NCBI GenBank assembly: GCA_037045265.1
Contig: JBAOHV010000016.1
Location: forward strand, 372,001 to 436,000
From: JBAOHV01 sp037045265
GTDB lineage: Bacteria; Actinomycetota; Acidimicrobiia; Acidimicrobiales; Microtrichaceae
Direction of reading: 5' to 3'
DNA length: 64,000 bases
How positions within the stretch are numbered: the stretch's first letter is position 1; every line of letters begins with the position of its first letter. Made by a program: the position numbers and the translations under genes. Under the pieces are notes generated by a model that saw only the letters and a list, made by a program, of their open reading frames with translations, was not told the DNA's origin and searched no databases. This document shows, in pieces, positions 1-8,061 of the stretch.

Positions 1-2
1 TC

Positions 3-848
3 TGGATGGCCCTCGCCAGGTGCGCGGATTCGACCTCGAGGATCGGTCTGGGCCCCGCGGTGCTGGTGCCGTCGCTACGCCACCCGATGGTCAATGCCGC
101 GGCGATCGCGACGCTCGAGCAGTTGGCAGCCGGCCGGGTGACGGTCGCGTTGGGCACGGGGTTCACCGGACGCCATGTGCTCGGCCAGCGCCCCATGACC
201 TGGACGGCGACCGAGCGCTACCTCAACCAGCTCACGGGCCTCCTGCGCGGAGAGGTGGTCGAGGTCGACGGTGCCCGCTGCCAGATGATCCATCCCGACG
301 GCTACATCGCCGAACGGCCGGTGAGAGTGCCTCTCCTGGTCGGCGCCAACGGCCCGAAGGGCCTTGCCGTGGCCGAGCGGGTCGGCGCCGATGGTGTCAT
401 CTCCATTTTCGGGGCGCAGCCCGGGTGGGATCGCTGCGCCGTGTTCGCCTACGGAACGGTGCTCGACGAGGACGAGTCGCTCTCGAGCGACCGGGTCATG
501 AGCGCGGCCGGTCCCGGCGCAGCGGTCGTCTTCCACGGCCTGTACGAGGCGGACCCGGCGTTGCTCGAAGGACTCGATGGCGGACCCGGGTGGAGGGACG
601 CGGTCGAGCGGTTCCCCGCCTCGGAACGCCACCTCCACACACACCGGGAGCACTTCGTCGCCATGACCGAACGCGACCGTGAGGCTGTGACACCGGAGCT
701 GATAGGAGCGACCACGTGGACCGCTCACGCGGACGAGCTCCGGGTGCGTCTCGACGAGACGGCGGCAAGCGGGGTCAGCGAGTTCGTCTACGCACCGATG
801 GGCGACGACCCTCGCCGCGAGCTCGAGGCGTTCCGGTCCCTCTTCTGA
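3..848 (+). CDS. LLM-class (luciferase-like) flavin oxidoreductase, 5' truncated
   Basis: The reading frame is open from the first complete codon, so the true start lies before the window. About 280 residues of the C-terminal part of a luciferase-like TIM barrel are present. Recognisable pieces are the LGTGFTGRHVLG stretch, the PVRVPLLVGANGPKGL strand of the flavin-binding barrel, and the AERVGADGVISI segment. The family uses FMN or F420 to oxidise or reduce small substrates, and the substrate cannot be told from sequence. It ends 22 bp before a convergent gene. A complete relative lies at 60576-61520. Confidence 0.8.
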   Translation, partial: WMALARCADSTSRIGLGPAVLVPSLRHPMVNAAAIATLEQLAAGRVTVALGTGFTGRHVLGQRPMTWTATERYLNQLTGLLRGEVVEVDGARCQMIHPDGYIAERPVRVPLLVGANGPKGLAVAERVGADGVISIFGAQPGWDRCAVFAYGTVLDEDESLSSDRVMSAAGPGAAVVFHGLYEADPALLEGLDGGPGWRDAVERFPASERHLHTHREHFVAMTERDREAVTPELIGATTWTAHADELRVRLDETAASGVSEFVYAPMGDDPRRELEAFRSLF

Positions 849-870
849 GCCGTCCCTGTTCCGGCTGCTC

Positions 871-1359
871 TCAGCGGGGATCGGCGAGATCCTGGATCGC
901 CACCCATTCAGCGGGGGTGAGCGCCGCCGGGTTGCCGATACGGGGCACACGCAGGATCTCGAGACGGTTCAGGCGGGGGTCGGCGGCGACCACCTCACGT
1001 GGGACCGGTTCGGGGAGCAACTGGAGGCTCACCGGAACCCGTGGCCGCAGCTGCCGGCGAGCGCCTTCGTCGGTCCAGAGTGGATCGTCGGGATCGCCCA
1101 CGTCGTCGTACGGCTCGCCGATGATCTCACCGACTGCCCACAACCCCGACGCCACTCGCGGGTCACCTCGTGTGATCCACAGCATGCACGGGTGCCCTTC
1201 GTGCACGAGAGCAGCACGATAGGTGGGCGCCATGCGCCACCAGTCCAGTTCGACGCCGTCGCGCAGAGCCGCGCCGATGTCCCAGATCGACGGTCGCGCC
1301 TTGAACATCCACGCACCTACCTCGCTGCCGTCGCGGAGCCGGGCGATCGGAGCGCCCAT
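871..1359 (-). CDS. EVE/PUA-like domain protein
   Basis: This 162-residue protein resembles the EVE domain: an early AWMFKARPSIWD segment, a central HPCMLWITRGDPRVASGLWAVGEI core, and a C-terminal RVPRIGNPAALTPAEW helix. EVE domains belong to the PUA-like fold and some bind modified bases, so nucleic-acid binding is an inference. I chose ATG 1359 because it lies 2 bp after the upstream stop. ATG 1392 is possible but would overlap that gene by 31 bp. It probably forms a two-gene operon with the Cys-motif protein at 1362-1742. Confidence 0.6.
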   Translation of the reverse strand: MGAPIARLRDGSEVGAWMFKARPSIWDIGAALRDGVELDWWRMAPTYRAALVHEGHPCMLWITRGDPRVASGLWAVGEIIGEPYDDVGDPDDPLWTDEGARRQLRPRVPVSLQLLPEPVPREVVAADPRLNRLEILRVPRIGNPAALTPAEWVAIQDLADPR

Positions 1360-1361
1360 GC

Positions 1362-1742
1362 TCAGTGTCTGCGACGGAAGATCCGCTTCCATCCCCACGA
1401 GCCCGCGCCCGACGAGCCCGGTCGACGACGACCGCGGTCGCGCTCCGCGTCGACCTCGGCATGGGTCCGTGCCGATACCGCGTTCACTATGTCCTCTGCC
1501 TCGTCGAGCAGCGCCCCGATCGACCGGTCCGTGCCGAGACTCACCGGCTCGGGCGGTGTCGGAGGGATGATCAGCGTTCCGTGCTGCCAGTTCACGTCGG
1601 CCATGCGCGGCTGGTAGGCGGGGCAGTCGTCCGGGCATCGCCACGGTGCTTCGGGCGCCAGATCCAGGTTGCACTTCCGAACGGTCTCGCCGTTCTGATA
1701 CGTCCGGCTCTCGTAGAACTTGCACCCCTCGCGCATCGGCAT
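1362..1742 (-). CDS. Small conserved-looking Cys-motif protein, unknown function
   Basis: This is a 126-residue hypothetical protein that I do not recognise. Its first 45 residues hold four cysteines spaced as in a metal or Fe-S site (CKFYES, RKCNLDL, WRCPDDCPAY). The C-terminal half is charged and low-complexity and ends in an Arg-rich tail. It stops 2 bp before the EVE-like gene, so the two are probably co-transcribed. A second in-frame ATG lies two codons in, at 1736. It is divergent from the PAS-GGDEF gene that starts at 1866. No signal peptide or membrane segment is visible. Confidence 0.6.
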   Translation of the reverse strand: MPMREGCKFYESRTYQNGETVRKCNLDLAPEAPWRCPDDCPAYQPRMADVNWQHGTLIIPPTPPEPVSLGTDRSIGALLDEAEDIVNAVSARTHAEVDAERDRGRRRPGSSGAGSWGWKRIFRRRH

Positions 1743-1865
1743 CGGTGAAGTCTGCCAGCCGCGACCCGATTCCGAACGACGCGGTCGGATCGACCCCTTG
1801 AGCAGATCTGCCTGTGAGCGCGCTTCTCGCTCAGGGTCCGGACGGTTCGTGTCGACACTCGACCC

Positions 1866-2783
1866 ATGACAGATCCCGCCCTGCGACGAGTGTTGGACGC
1901 CGCTGGCATCGCCACGGCCACTCTCGACGCCGAGGCACGCCTGCGAACCGCATCGCCTGCATTCGCACGCGCATGGGGTCGCTCTGTGGACGAGCTCTGC
2001 GGGGTGCACCTCGTGGGCCTGTGCCCCGAACACGAGCAACCCGAGGTCCTGGCAGCACTCGTGCGCCTCCTGGAGGGTGTGAGCGAGTCAGAACGCCACG
2101 ACATGCGCCTGGATCCGGCCGGCGAGGAGCCCCGCGTTGTGCGCCTGACGCTTGGTCCGGCTCCCAGCACCACCGGCAGCGTCGATGAGATCGTCGTGGT
2201 CCTCCACGACATCACCTCGCCCCACCGTGCCGAGAGGCGGCGGAGAGGACGGGTGGTCGAGCTGACCAGGCAGATCACTCTCGACGAGAGCAGCGGTCTG
2301 CCCAATGCGCGCTCCTTCGAGATGCTGCTCGCCTCTGCGCTCCGCAGGTCGGCTCGCACCTCGTATCCCTTCGCCCTCATGCGTGTCGAGATGGACGGGC
2401 TGGCCCGACTGCTCGACGATCTGGACATGAGCGACGCTCATCGCCTCGTGGAGATCCACGCGGCACGACTCACCCAACGTCTCCGCCCGAGTGACCAGGT
2501 GTGCCGTATGGACGGCGACACGTTCATGGTGATCGCAGAGGACATCGGCGACGTCCAGGATGCAGCCGGTGTGGCGTACCGCTTGCTGTCGACGGTCGTG
2601 GAACCGATCGAGATCGCCGGGCGCGACCTCCGCCTACCGATGACGATCGGCGTCGTCGTGGCGGACGGTGCTGCGGCCGGACACGACCTGGTTTCCATTG
2701 CGTCATCAGCGTTGCAGGACGCGGAGGGAGACGGAGAGGGCGGGTTCCGCATGATCGATGTGCGGTCCGGCCTCGCGGCCTGA
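1866..2783 (+). CDS. PAS domain protein with degenerate GGDEF domain
   Basis: The 305-residue cytoplasmic protein has an N-terminal PAS domain (about residues 5-115, ending in VVVLHDITSPHRAE) and a GGDEF-like domain (about 140-290, beginning DESSGLPNARSFEML). The catalytic signature is replaced by RMDGDTF near residue 216, and the metal-binding DxDxFK-type segment reads EMDGLARLL. Diguanylate cyclase activity is therefore unlikely, and a sensory or binding role is more plausible. The GGDEF family normally makes cyclic di-GMP. Two intact GGDEF-EAL proteins are also in this window (8062-10701 and 39165-40901). Confidence 0.75.
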   Translation: MTDPALRRVLDAAGIATATLDAEARLRTASPAFARAWGRSVDELCGVHLVGLCPEHEQPEVLAALVRLLEGVSESERHDMRLDPAGEEPRVVRLTLGPAPSTTGSVDEIVVVLHDITSPHRAERRRRGRVVELTRQITLDESSGLPNARSFEMLLASALRRSARTSYPFALMRVEMDGLARLLDDLDMSDAHRLVEIHAARLTQRLRPSDQVCRMDGDTFMVIAEDIGDVQDAAGVAYRLLSTVVEPIEIAGRDLRLPMTIGVVVADGAAAGHDLVSIASSALQDAEGDGEGGFRMIDVRSGLAA

Positions 2784-2840
2784 GCGAACGACGGCCTCGC
2801 GGCCTGAGCGAACGACGGCCTCGCGGCCTGAGCGCACGGC
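2769..2840 (+). repeat. 24-bp tandem repeat, three copies
   Basis: The unit ggcctcgcggcctgagcgaa plus four bases occurs at 2769-2792, 2793-2816 and 2817-2840, the third copy with substitutions near its end. The first copy covers the stop codon of the PAS-GGDEF gene and the array fills the gap to the next gene. Each unit contains a TGA, so the array supplies repeated stop codons in one frame. It looks like slippage-type duplication of the gene's 3' end. Confidence 0.85.
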
Positions 2841-2856
2841 GCTGGCGCCGCGGCGG

Positions 2857-2862
2857 TAGCGT
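2857..2862 (+). promoter_or_regulatory. -10-like box TAGCGT, leaderless start
   Basis: TAGCGT ends 7 bases before GTG 2870 of the DUF2752 gene, so transcription would begin at or next to the start codon. No clear -35 is visible. Confidence 0.45.
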
Positions 2863-2869
2863 TGGCCGG

Positions 2870-3337
2870 GTGAGCACGGAACTGGCGCACGCAGTCGAGG
2901 TGCACGACAGGTTCGACTCTTCCGCCAGGCATTCCGACTGGCGCAAGGGTGCGCTCCTCGGAGGCGCCGTGGCAGTCGGAACGACGGCACTGGCCCTGAT
3001 CGACCCACGCGACTCGGGCGTTCCGGTGTGCTGGAGCGCAGGCATCTTCGGGATCGACTGCCCTCTGTGCGGAGGCCTTCGGTGTGTCAACTCACTCGCA
3101 CGGGGCGACTGGCTGACCGCCGCGGATCACAACGTGGTGCTGGCGATCGCCCTGCCGCTCGTCGTGGTGGCGTGGGCGATGTGGATGATCGCCGCTGTGC
3201 AGCGCCGATCTCTCCGGCTTCCCCGTGTGTCGAACTGGGTCTGGGGGACCTTGATCTGCACAGTGGCGGCCTTCACGGTGGTTCGCAACATGGATCTCGG
3301 CCCGGTTGCCCACTGGCTGGCGGCCTCCGCCGGCTGA
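2870..3337 (+). CDS. DUF2752 membrane protein
   Basis: This 155-residue inner-membrane protein has about three hydrophobic segments (residues 24-40, 80-105, 120-140). The DUF2752 hallmark CPLCGGLRCVNSLARGDW sits near residue 65, where paired cysteines follow the first membrane segment. The family function is unknown. GTG 2870 was chosen because the protein begins sensibly there and a -10-like box lies just upstream, while the frame further upstream runs through the 24-bp repeat array. It ends 5 bp before a convergent gene. Confidence 0.75.
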   Translation: MSTELAHAVEVHDRFDSSARHSDWRKGALLGGAVAVGTTALALIDPRDSGVPVCWSAGIFGIDCPLCGGLRCVNSLARGDWLTAADHNVVLAIALPLVVVAWAMWMIAAVQRRSLRLPRVSNWVWGTLICTVAAFTVVRNMDLGPVAHWLAASAG

Positions 3338-3342
3338 GTCGC

Positions 3343-3966
3343 TCAGCCCTCGGCGAGCGCGTCGATCGCCTGATCGAGCAGCTCCCGAACCTGGTCGGCG
3401 ATGGGCCCCTGTGCGCTGGCGAGGTCGGTGCCCGAGCCGCTGATGGCCAGCTCCAGGTGCGCCGCCTCGACCGGGCCGGGGGCGTCAGATCCGACGATGG
3501 TGGCGGCGTTCGCCGCTCCGCCGCCCACCCGCGTGTCATCTGTGTTCGAATAGGCGCCGTCGGAGTAGGCCCAGCTGACCGTGCCTGTGGCCACGTCCTC
3601 GAGGCCGAGCAGGGTCAGTGAGCGGTCGGGTGAGACCCGGGCGGTGAGGAAGGCGATGCGGCCGAGATGGCCGTCGGCGTAGGTCGCAGCACCCATTCCG
3701 CCGACGAGTCGGTAGCCGAGGACGTCGGTCTCGTACACGGCCTCTGCCGGCACGCACGCGTCGGTCACCGACCAGCCTCCGCCAGGGATCGATCCTGCTG
3801 ACATGCTCGCGTCGAGCACGACCCCGCTGCAGCTCGGCGCCTCTGACGCTCCGGCGGGCGCCGCAACCGCTGCGAGCACCGCCACTGCCGCCGCGGCCGA
3901 GGTGAAGAGCCGACGTCGACGGTTCTCGGACGGCTTGGTGCTGCGATGTCGGCGGGCTGACTCCAT
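3343..3966 (-). CDS. Exported protein of unknown function
   Basis: The 207-residue protein starts with a basic stretch (RRHRSTKPSENRRRRL) and a hydrophobic Ala-rich segment ending near PAGASEAPS, a typical Sec signal peptide with an AxA cleavage site. The mature part is acidic and beta-rich, with two cysteines near its N-terminus. I do not recognise the family. ATG 3966 is preferred to the more distal ATG 4023, because from 3966 the signal peptide has normal length and the upstream gene is not overlapped. Secretion is inferred from the signal peptide only. Confidence 0.6.
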   Translation of the reverse strand: MESARRHRSTKPSENRRRRLFTSAAAAVAVLAAVAAPAGASEAPSCSGVVLDASMSAGSIPGGGWSVTDACVPAEAVYETDVLGYRLVGGMGAATYADGHLGRIAFLTARVSPDRSLTLLGLEDVATGTVSWAYSDGAYSNTDDTRVGGGAANAATIVGSDAPGPVEAAHLELAISGSGTDLASAQGPIADQVRELLDQAIDALAEG

Positions 3967-4022
3967 GGCTCCAGTGTGGCGCAGGCTGGGCGATTCCGGC
4001 CATCGGAGCGCCGTGGTGAGCA

Positions 4023-4541
4023 TCAGTCGATACGACGTAGGCGGCGGCGGTATCGCTCGGCACGCTTGACGTAGGACTCGACTCCCATGTCGAAGTGGCC
4101 CGGCTGCACGGCGTTCTCCTTGATGGCCGCCGGGACCCCCAGGGCCATGGCAAGCGGGGGGACCACCTGGTTGTTGCGGACGAACGCTCCACCACCGACG
4201 ACTGCCTCACGGCCGACGTGGGCGTTGTGGAGCACGATCGATCCTGATCCGATCAGCGCCTTGTCCTCGACGATGCACCCCTCGAGGTGGGCGAGATGAC
4301 CGATCGTGACGTCATCGCCGACCGTGGTCGGGAACACCGCGGTTGTATGGATCACAGCGCCGTCCTGCACCGAACACCGCGCACCGATGAAGATGAAGCC
4401 GTCGTCCCCTCTCAGAACGGCGGTCGGCCACACCGATGTGCGCTCACCGATGACGACGTTGCCGATCACGACGGCGTCCGGGTGGATGTAGGCGTCGGCA
4501 TGGATCTCGGGTACCTGGTCCCCGAGCGTGTAGATGGCCAT
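4023..4541 (-). CDS. Gamma-carbonic anhydrase-like hexapeptide-repeat protein
   Basis: The 172-residue left-handed beta-helix protein carries successive hexapeptide repeats from residue 10 to 130 (HPDAVVIGNVVIGERTSVWP and following). The metal-ligand region VTIGHLAHLEGCIVED and the LHNAHVGREAVVGGGAFV segment match the gamma-carbonic anhydrase/YrdA family. Such proteins bind a metal between subunits, and some hydrate CO2 while many have no proven activity. ATG 4541 gives the family-typical start MAIYTLGDQVPEI. It lies 10 bp downstream of the flavin reductase gene, suggesting an operon. Confidence 0.85.
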   Translation of the reverse strand: MAIYTLGDQVPEIHADAYIHPDAVVIGNVVIGERTSVWPTAVLRGDDGFIFIGARCSVQDGAVIHTTAVFPTTVGDDVTIGHLAHLEGCIVEDKALIGSGSIVLHNAHVGREAVVGGGAFVRNNQVVPPLAMALGVPAAIKENAVQPGHFDMGVESYVKRAERYRRRLRRID

Positions 4542-4551
4542 TGCCCTCCTG

Positions 4552-5079
4552 TCAGAGCGAAGTGTGGCGGCCGTAGCCGCCACGGAAGAAGAGCAGAGGC
4601 CCCACCTCGTCGCGGATCACGTCCAGGTAGACGACCCGTCCGAGCACGATTACGTGGTCGCCCCCGTCGAGCACCGAGTGCAACGTGCAGTCGATGTGTT
4701 CGAGCCCGCCCTCGATCAGTGGAGAACCGGTCACGGGAGCGTGGGTCCAGGTCTCGCCATCGAACTTGTCGGCGACCTTCGACGCGAAGCGACCCGACGT
4801 CTCGTGCTGGTCCTCGGCCAGCACCGTGATGGCAAAGCTGCCGTTGGCCTCGATCCTCGGCCAGCTCGTCGACGTGCGGGCGACGCAGAACCCGACGAGC
4901 GGCGGCTCGAGCGAGACCGAGAAGAACGACCCGATCGCCAGTCCGATCGGGTGCCCGTCGTCGACCCCCGCGACCACGACCACACCTGTCGGATAGTGCC
5001 CGAGGACCCTTCGGTAGAGCGCAGGGTCGATCTCTACGATCGCGTCGTGCAGATCCTCGCCATTGGCGGTGTCGGACAT
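4552..5079 (-). CDS. Flavin reductase family protein
   Basis: The 175-residue protein has the split-barrel FMN-binding fold of the flavin reductase-like family. Visible features are YPTGVVVVAGVDDGHPIGLAIGSFFSVSLEPPLVGFCV near the N-terminus, the ANGSFAITVLAEDQ strand, and FRGGYGRH at the C-terminus. Members supply reduced FMN to partner oxygenases, such as LLM-type monooxygenases, or act as small oxidoreductases themselves. No oxygenase partner is adjacent. It is followed 10 bp later by the gamma-carbonic anhydrase gene and preceded by the MBL hydrolase gene on the same strand, so the three may be co-transcribed. Confidence 0.85.
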   Translation of the reverse strand: MSDTANGEDLHDAIVEIDPALYRRVLGHYPTGVVVVAGVDDGHPIGLAIGSFFSVSLEPPLVGFCVARTSTSWPRIEANGSFAITVLAEDQHETSGRFASKVADKFDGETWTHAPVTGSPLIEGGLEHIDCTLHSVLDGGDHVIVLGRVVYLDVIRDEVGPLLFFRGGYGRHTSL

Positions 5080-5104
5080 TGCTCCTCCGTTGTGGGGCCG
5101 ATGC

Positions 5105-6004
5105 TCATCGGAGGCTATCGGTTGTCGTCGTGGGCGCGGTCGAGGCGGTCGACGAAGCGATCCGGTGTGGCGTCAGCGACACAGTCAGCTGCTCGCTGGC
5201 AGCGATGACTTCCTCGACCCCGCGAGCCAATGCGGACGCGGACGCTTCGGCCAGCAGCTCGTCGATCCGCTGATCCGTGTGGGCGGGGTCGTGGTGGAAC
5301 AGGGCAAGCCGCTTCGCTCCGGAGCGGGCCGCCACCTCGACCGCGTAGTCGACGGTGCAGTGCCCCCACGTTGCCTTCCGAGCGAACTCCTCGCGGTCGA
5401 ACTGGGCATCGTGGATCAGCAGGTCGACCCCTTCGCACAGGTCGAGCACCGACTCGGCTATCGACGTCGAGTCGATCCCGGGCTGCTGGTGGTCCGAGAC
5501 GTAGGCGAGCGTCACGCCGCCATGCTCCACGCGGTAACCGACGGTCGGGCCGATGTGGGGAACCGTGGCGACGGCCACCTTCACCCCTGCGATGTCCATT
5601 ACCCCGTCGCTGACCTCGTGGAACCGGAAAGTCCCTGGCAGGGCATCTATCTCCACCGGGAAGTACGGCGGCGACATGAAGGCGCGCACGGTTTCGCCGA
5701 GCGTCGCGCCCTCCTGAGCGGGTGCGTAGACGTCCATCTCCGCGCCGGCGACCAGGACCGGGGCGAAGAACGGGATCCCCTGCACATGATCCCAGTGCAG
5801 GTGCGACACGAGCGCGGTCCCGCGGAAGGATCCGTCGCAAGGCTGGGTGAGCCCGTAGAAGCGGAGCCCGGTACCGAGGTCGAGGATGATCGGGTCGCGG
5901 TCGGGCCACTCGAGCACGACGCACGAGGTGTTTCCCCCGTAGCGACGGTTCGAGTCACATGAGCACGGCGTGGAGCCGCGCACCCCGTAGAACGTGACGT
6001 TCAG
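5105..6004 (-). CDS. MBL-fold metallo-hydrolase, probable CTG start
   Basis: A metallo-beta-lactamase-fold hydrolase with the HxHxDH zinc motif (SHLHWDHVQGIP) and distal ligands in SDHQQPG and LFHHDPAHTD. The family often cleaves cyclic nucleotides or phosphodiesters, but the substrate here is unknown. The first strand expected in this family is (M)NVTFYGVRGSTPC. The only ATG/GTG/TTG in reach is GTG 5983, which would delete half of that strand. CTG 6004 restores it and has a GAGG-type ribosome site 7 bases upstream; an in-frame TGA lies two codons before it. With a CTG start the protein has 299 residues. Confidence 0.8.
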   Translation of the reverse strand: MNVTFYGVRGSTPCSCDSNRRYGGNTSCVVLEWPDRDPIILDLGTGLRFYGLTQPCDGSFRGTALVSHLHWDHVQGIPFFAPVLVAGAEMDVYAPAQEGATLGETVRAFMSPPYFPVEIDALPGTFRFHEVSDGVMDIAGVKVAVATVPHIGPTVGYRVEHGGVTLAYVSDHQQPGIDSTSIAESVLDLCEGVDLLIHDAQFDREEFARKATWGHCTVDYAVEVAARSGAKRLALFHHDPAHTDQRIDELLAEASASALARGVEEVIAASEQLTVSLTPHRIASSTASTAPTTTTDSLR

Positions 6005-6141
6005 CGGTCACCCTCGCTGAATCGGACCCGCATATGACCCCCCCTGTGATTCATGCGAACACGCTGACAACCATCATAAGTGAACACCGAGCGACTGACC
6101 CGTGTCCTGTGACCGACGTCTCGGCGCCGACCGCCGCTGGT

Positions 6142-6147
6142 TAGCAT
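6142..6147 (+). promoter_or_regulatory. -10-like box TAGCAT, leaderless start
   Basis: TAGCAT lies 3 bases before GTG 6151 and 6 bases before a second in-frame GTG at 6154. This fits the leaderless pattern seen in front of other genes here. Confidence 0.35.
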
Positions 6148-6150
6148 CCG

Positions 6151-7039
6151 GTGGTGGCCTACTCCGACATCGAACAGCACTCGATCAGAGCCGGGGGATC
6201 GACTTCTCCTACCTGTCCGTCGGCACGGGGCCGCTGGCGCTGTGCATCCACGGGTACCCCGACTCCGCCTGGACCTGGCGCCACCTCCTACCGGATCTCG
6301 CCGACGCCGGATTCCGCGCAGTCGCGCCGTTCAACCGCGGTTACGCCCCAACGTCGCTGGCGCCGGACGGCCGCTACCAGGCGGGAGTGCTCGGAGTGGA
6401 CGCCAACGCGCTGCACGCTGCGCTGGGGGGCGATTGGACGCGGTGTTGATCGGCCACGACTGGGGGGCCATGGGCACCTATGCGGGGGCGGTGCTCGAAC
6501 CAGACAACTGGCGGCGAGTCGTCGCCGCAGCGGTGCCACCAGGTCCGGTGGTCGCGGGTGCCTTCATGAGCTACGACCAGCTGCGACTCAGCTGGTACAT
6601 GTTCTTCCAGCTCACCCCGCTCGCCGACCTGGTCGTGCCCGCCGACGGATTCGAGTTCATCTCCCGACTGTGGCAGGACTGGTCGCCGGGCTACGACTGT
6701 GCCGAGGACGTCACCCGCTTCGTCGACTGCATGAACGGGGACGGCCGCGTCGACGCGGCGCTCGCCTACTACCGCCACACGTTGCAGCCGGAACTGCAGC
6801 ACCCCGAACTCGAGACTGCACAGAACGCCGCATACGCCGTCCCACCTCAGCCGCTGCTGTACCTCCACGGCCGCAACGACGGTTGCATGCGAGCCGAGAT
6901 CGCCGAGACCTCCGGATCGGTCATGACGGTCGCCGGAAGCCGTGCGGTCATGGTCGACGACGCTGGCCATTTCCTGCACCTGGAACGCCCGGAAGTGGTC
7001 AACGCGGGAGATCCTGTCGTTCCTGGCCGGCTGAGCTGA
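6151..7039 (+). CDS. Alpha/beta hydrolase, disrupted by two frameshifts
   Basis: An alpha/beta-hydrolase of about 295 residues spread over three frames. The oxyanion segment LALCIHGYPDSAWTWRHLLP, the nucleophile elbow region LIGHDWGAMGTYAG and the late DDAGHFLHLERPE histidine are all present, as in epoxide hydrolase and haloalkane dehalogenase relatives. The first break is in a G run near 6193 (one G short of giving RAGGIDFSYL). The second is near 6430, just before DAVLIGHDWG. Aspartate after GH would be the nucleophile. Conserved sequence on both sides of each break suggests sequence error rather than decay. Confidence 0.75.
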
Positions 7040-7058
7040 AAGCTGGAGGAGTCCGCCC

Positions 7059-7810
7059 TCAGAGCGCCGTCCAGGTCCAGACCTCGGTCACGTACGACAT
7101 CTCGAAGGACTCCCGACCGGCGAGATCCGGATGGGTTCGGGCCAGCTCACGCACCCGTCCGAGCACCGAGCTCCGGACGTCGGCGGGGGCGGCGGCGACG
7201 AAGCTGGTCGATGCTGCCTGACGGACCAGCTCGCCGGGGGTGCACAGCCGCGGGTTGGTGATCGACACGTGGTCGGCAGCCGAGAAGCCACCCGCCGAAG
7301 CGACGATCCGCTCCGGGTCCCGAGACACGTGCGGCAGGGCGCCGTCGAGACCGAACCGCAGGATCTCGCCGTAGCGCGCCATCCAGTCGACGTTCTCGCC
7401 ACGCCGGTTGCGAGCGATCGCCAGGACCCCTCCCACACGGAGCACCCTGCGCAGCTCGGAGACGGCCGAATCACCGAACCACTGCAACGCTTCGCCGACC
7501 GTCACGGCGTCGACCGAACCAGCACGCGAGGGGTAACGCTTCTGGCACTCCGCGGACCACGGGGACTTCTGGCAAGGTCAACCGGAGCTGGCCGAGCATC
7601 TCCGGAACGGGCTCGATCGACAGCACTGCCATACCGGCCCGCCGCAGTTGGCCGCTGAGTATCCCGGTGCCGGCAGCGAGGTCGACGACGACCGCACCGG
7701 CAGGCACGCGCTGCTTGATCACTCCGATCGCGGCGCGCGCAGTAGGTCGGGCGGATCGGGGCGTAGGCGGGGCCTGCAGCAGCGAAACCGCCGGCAGCAA
7801 CCGGGTTCAC
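7059..7810 (-). CDS. SAM-dependent methyltransferase (type 11), frameshifted
   Basis: A class I methyltransferase of about 250 residues. The N-terminus reads FAAAGPAYAPIRPTY, followed after a frame change near 7735 by VVVDLAAGTGILSGQL, the SAM-binding motif I. LSIEPVPEMLGQLR is motif II. A second frame change near 7530 leads into VGEALQWF and the LRVGGVLAIARNRR strand. The rest ends ESFEMSYVTEVWTW. The substrate is not predictable. GTG 7810 is the likely start, giving VNPVAAGGFAAAG. It is convergent with the hydrolase and divergent from the GGDEF-EAL gene. Confidence 0.75.
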
Positions 7811-8061
7811 CCCTCGCCCACCGTCGCGACCCGGCCTGTCGCTGCCCATCCGGTCGCTGCCCACGGGGCCGATACTTCCACGTCGGTCCTTCTGGACCAC
7901 TCCCCGTGGGCCGTTGGGACCAACTTGTCGGTCGTCGGCGCAGCGCCCGCGACGAGCGTGCCATACTGCGAACCTCACCCTGTGCGTTCGATCAAACGCT
8001 AATGGTGACGAGTTCGCGGGAGCTCGGGATTAAGTGGGAAAAGGGAAGGCGGGATGGCTGG

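Noticed and set aside
75..950. Long minus-strand frame opposite the first LLM gene
   Set aside because: Arg/His/Gly-rich and featureless. The plus strand encodes recognisable LLM motifs.
2769..2840. Possible CRISPR repeat
   Set aside because: The copies are contiguous with no spacers.
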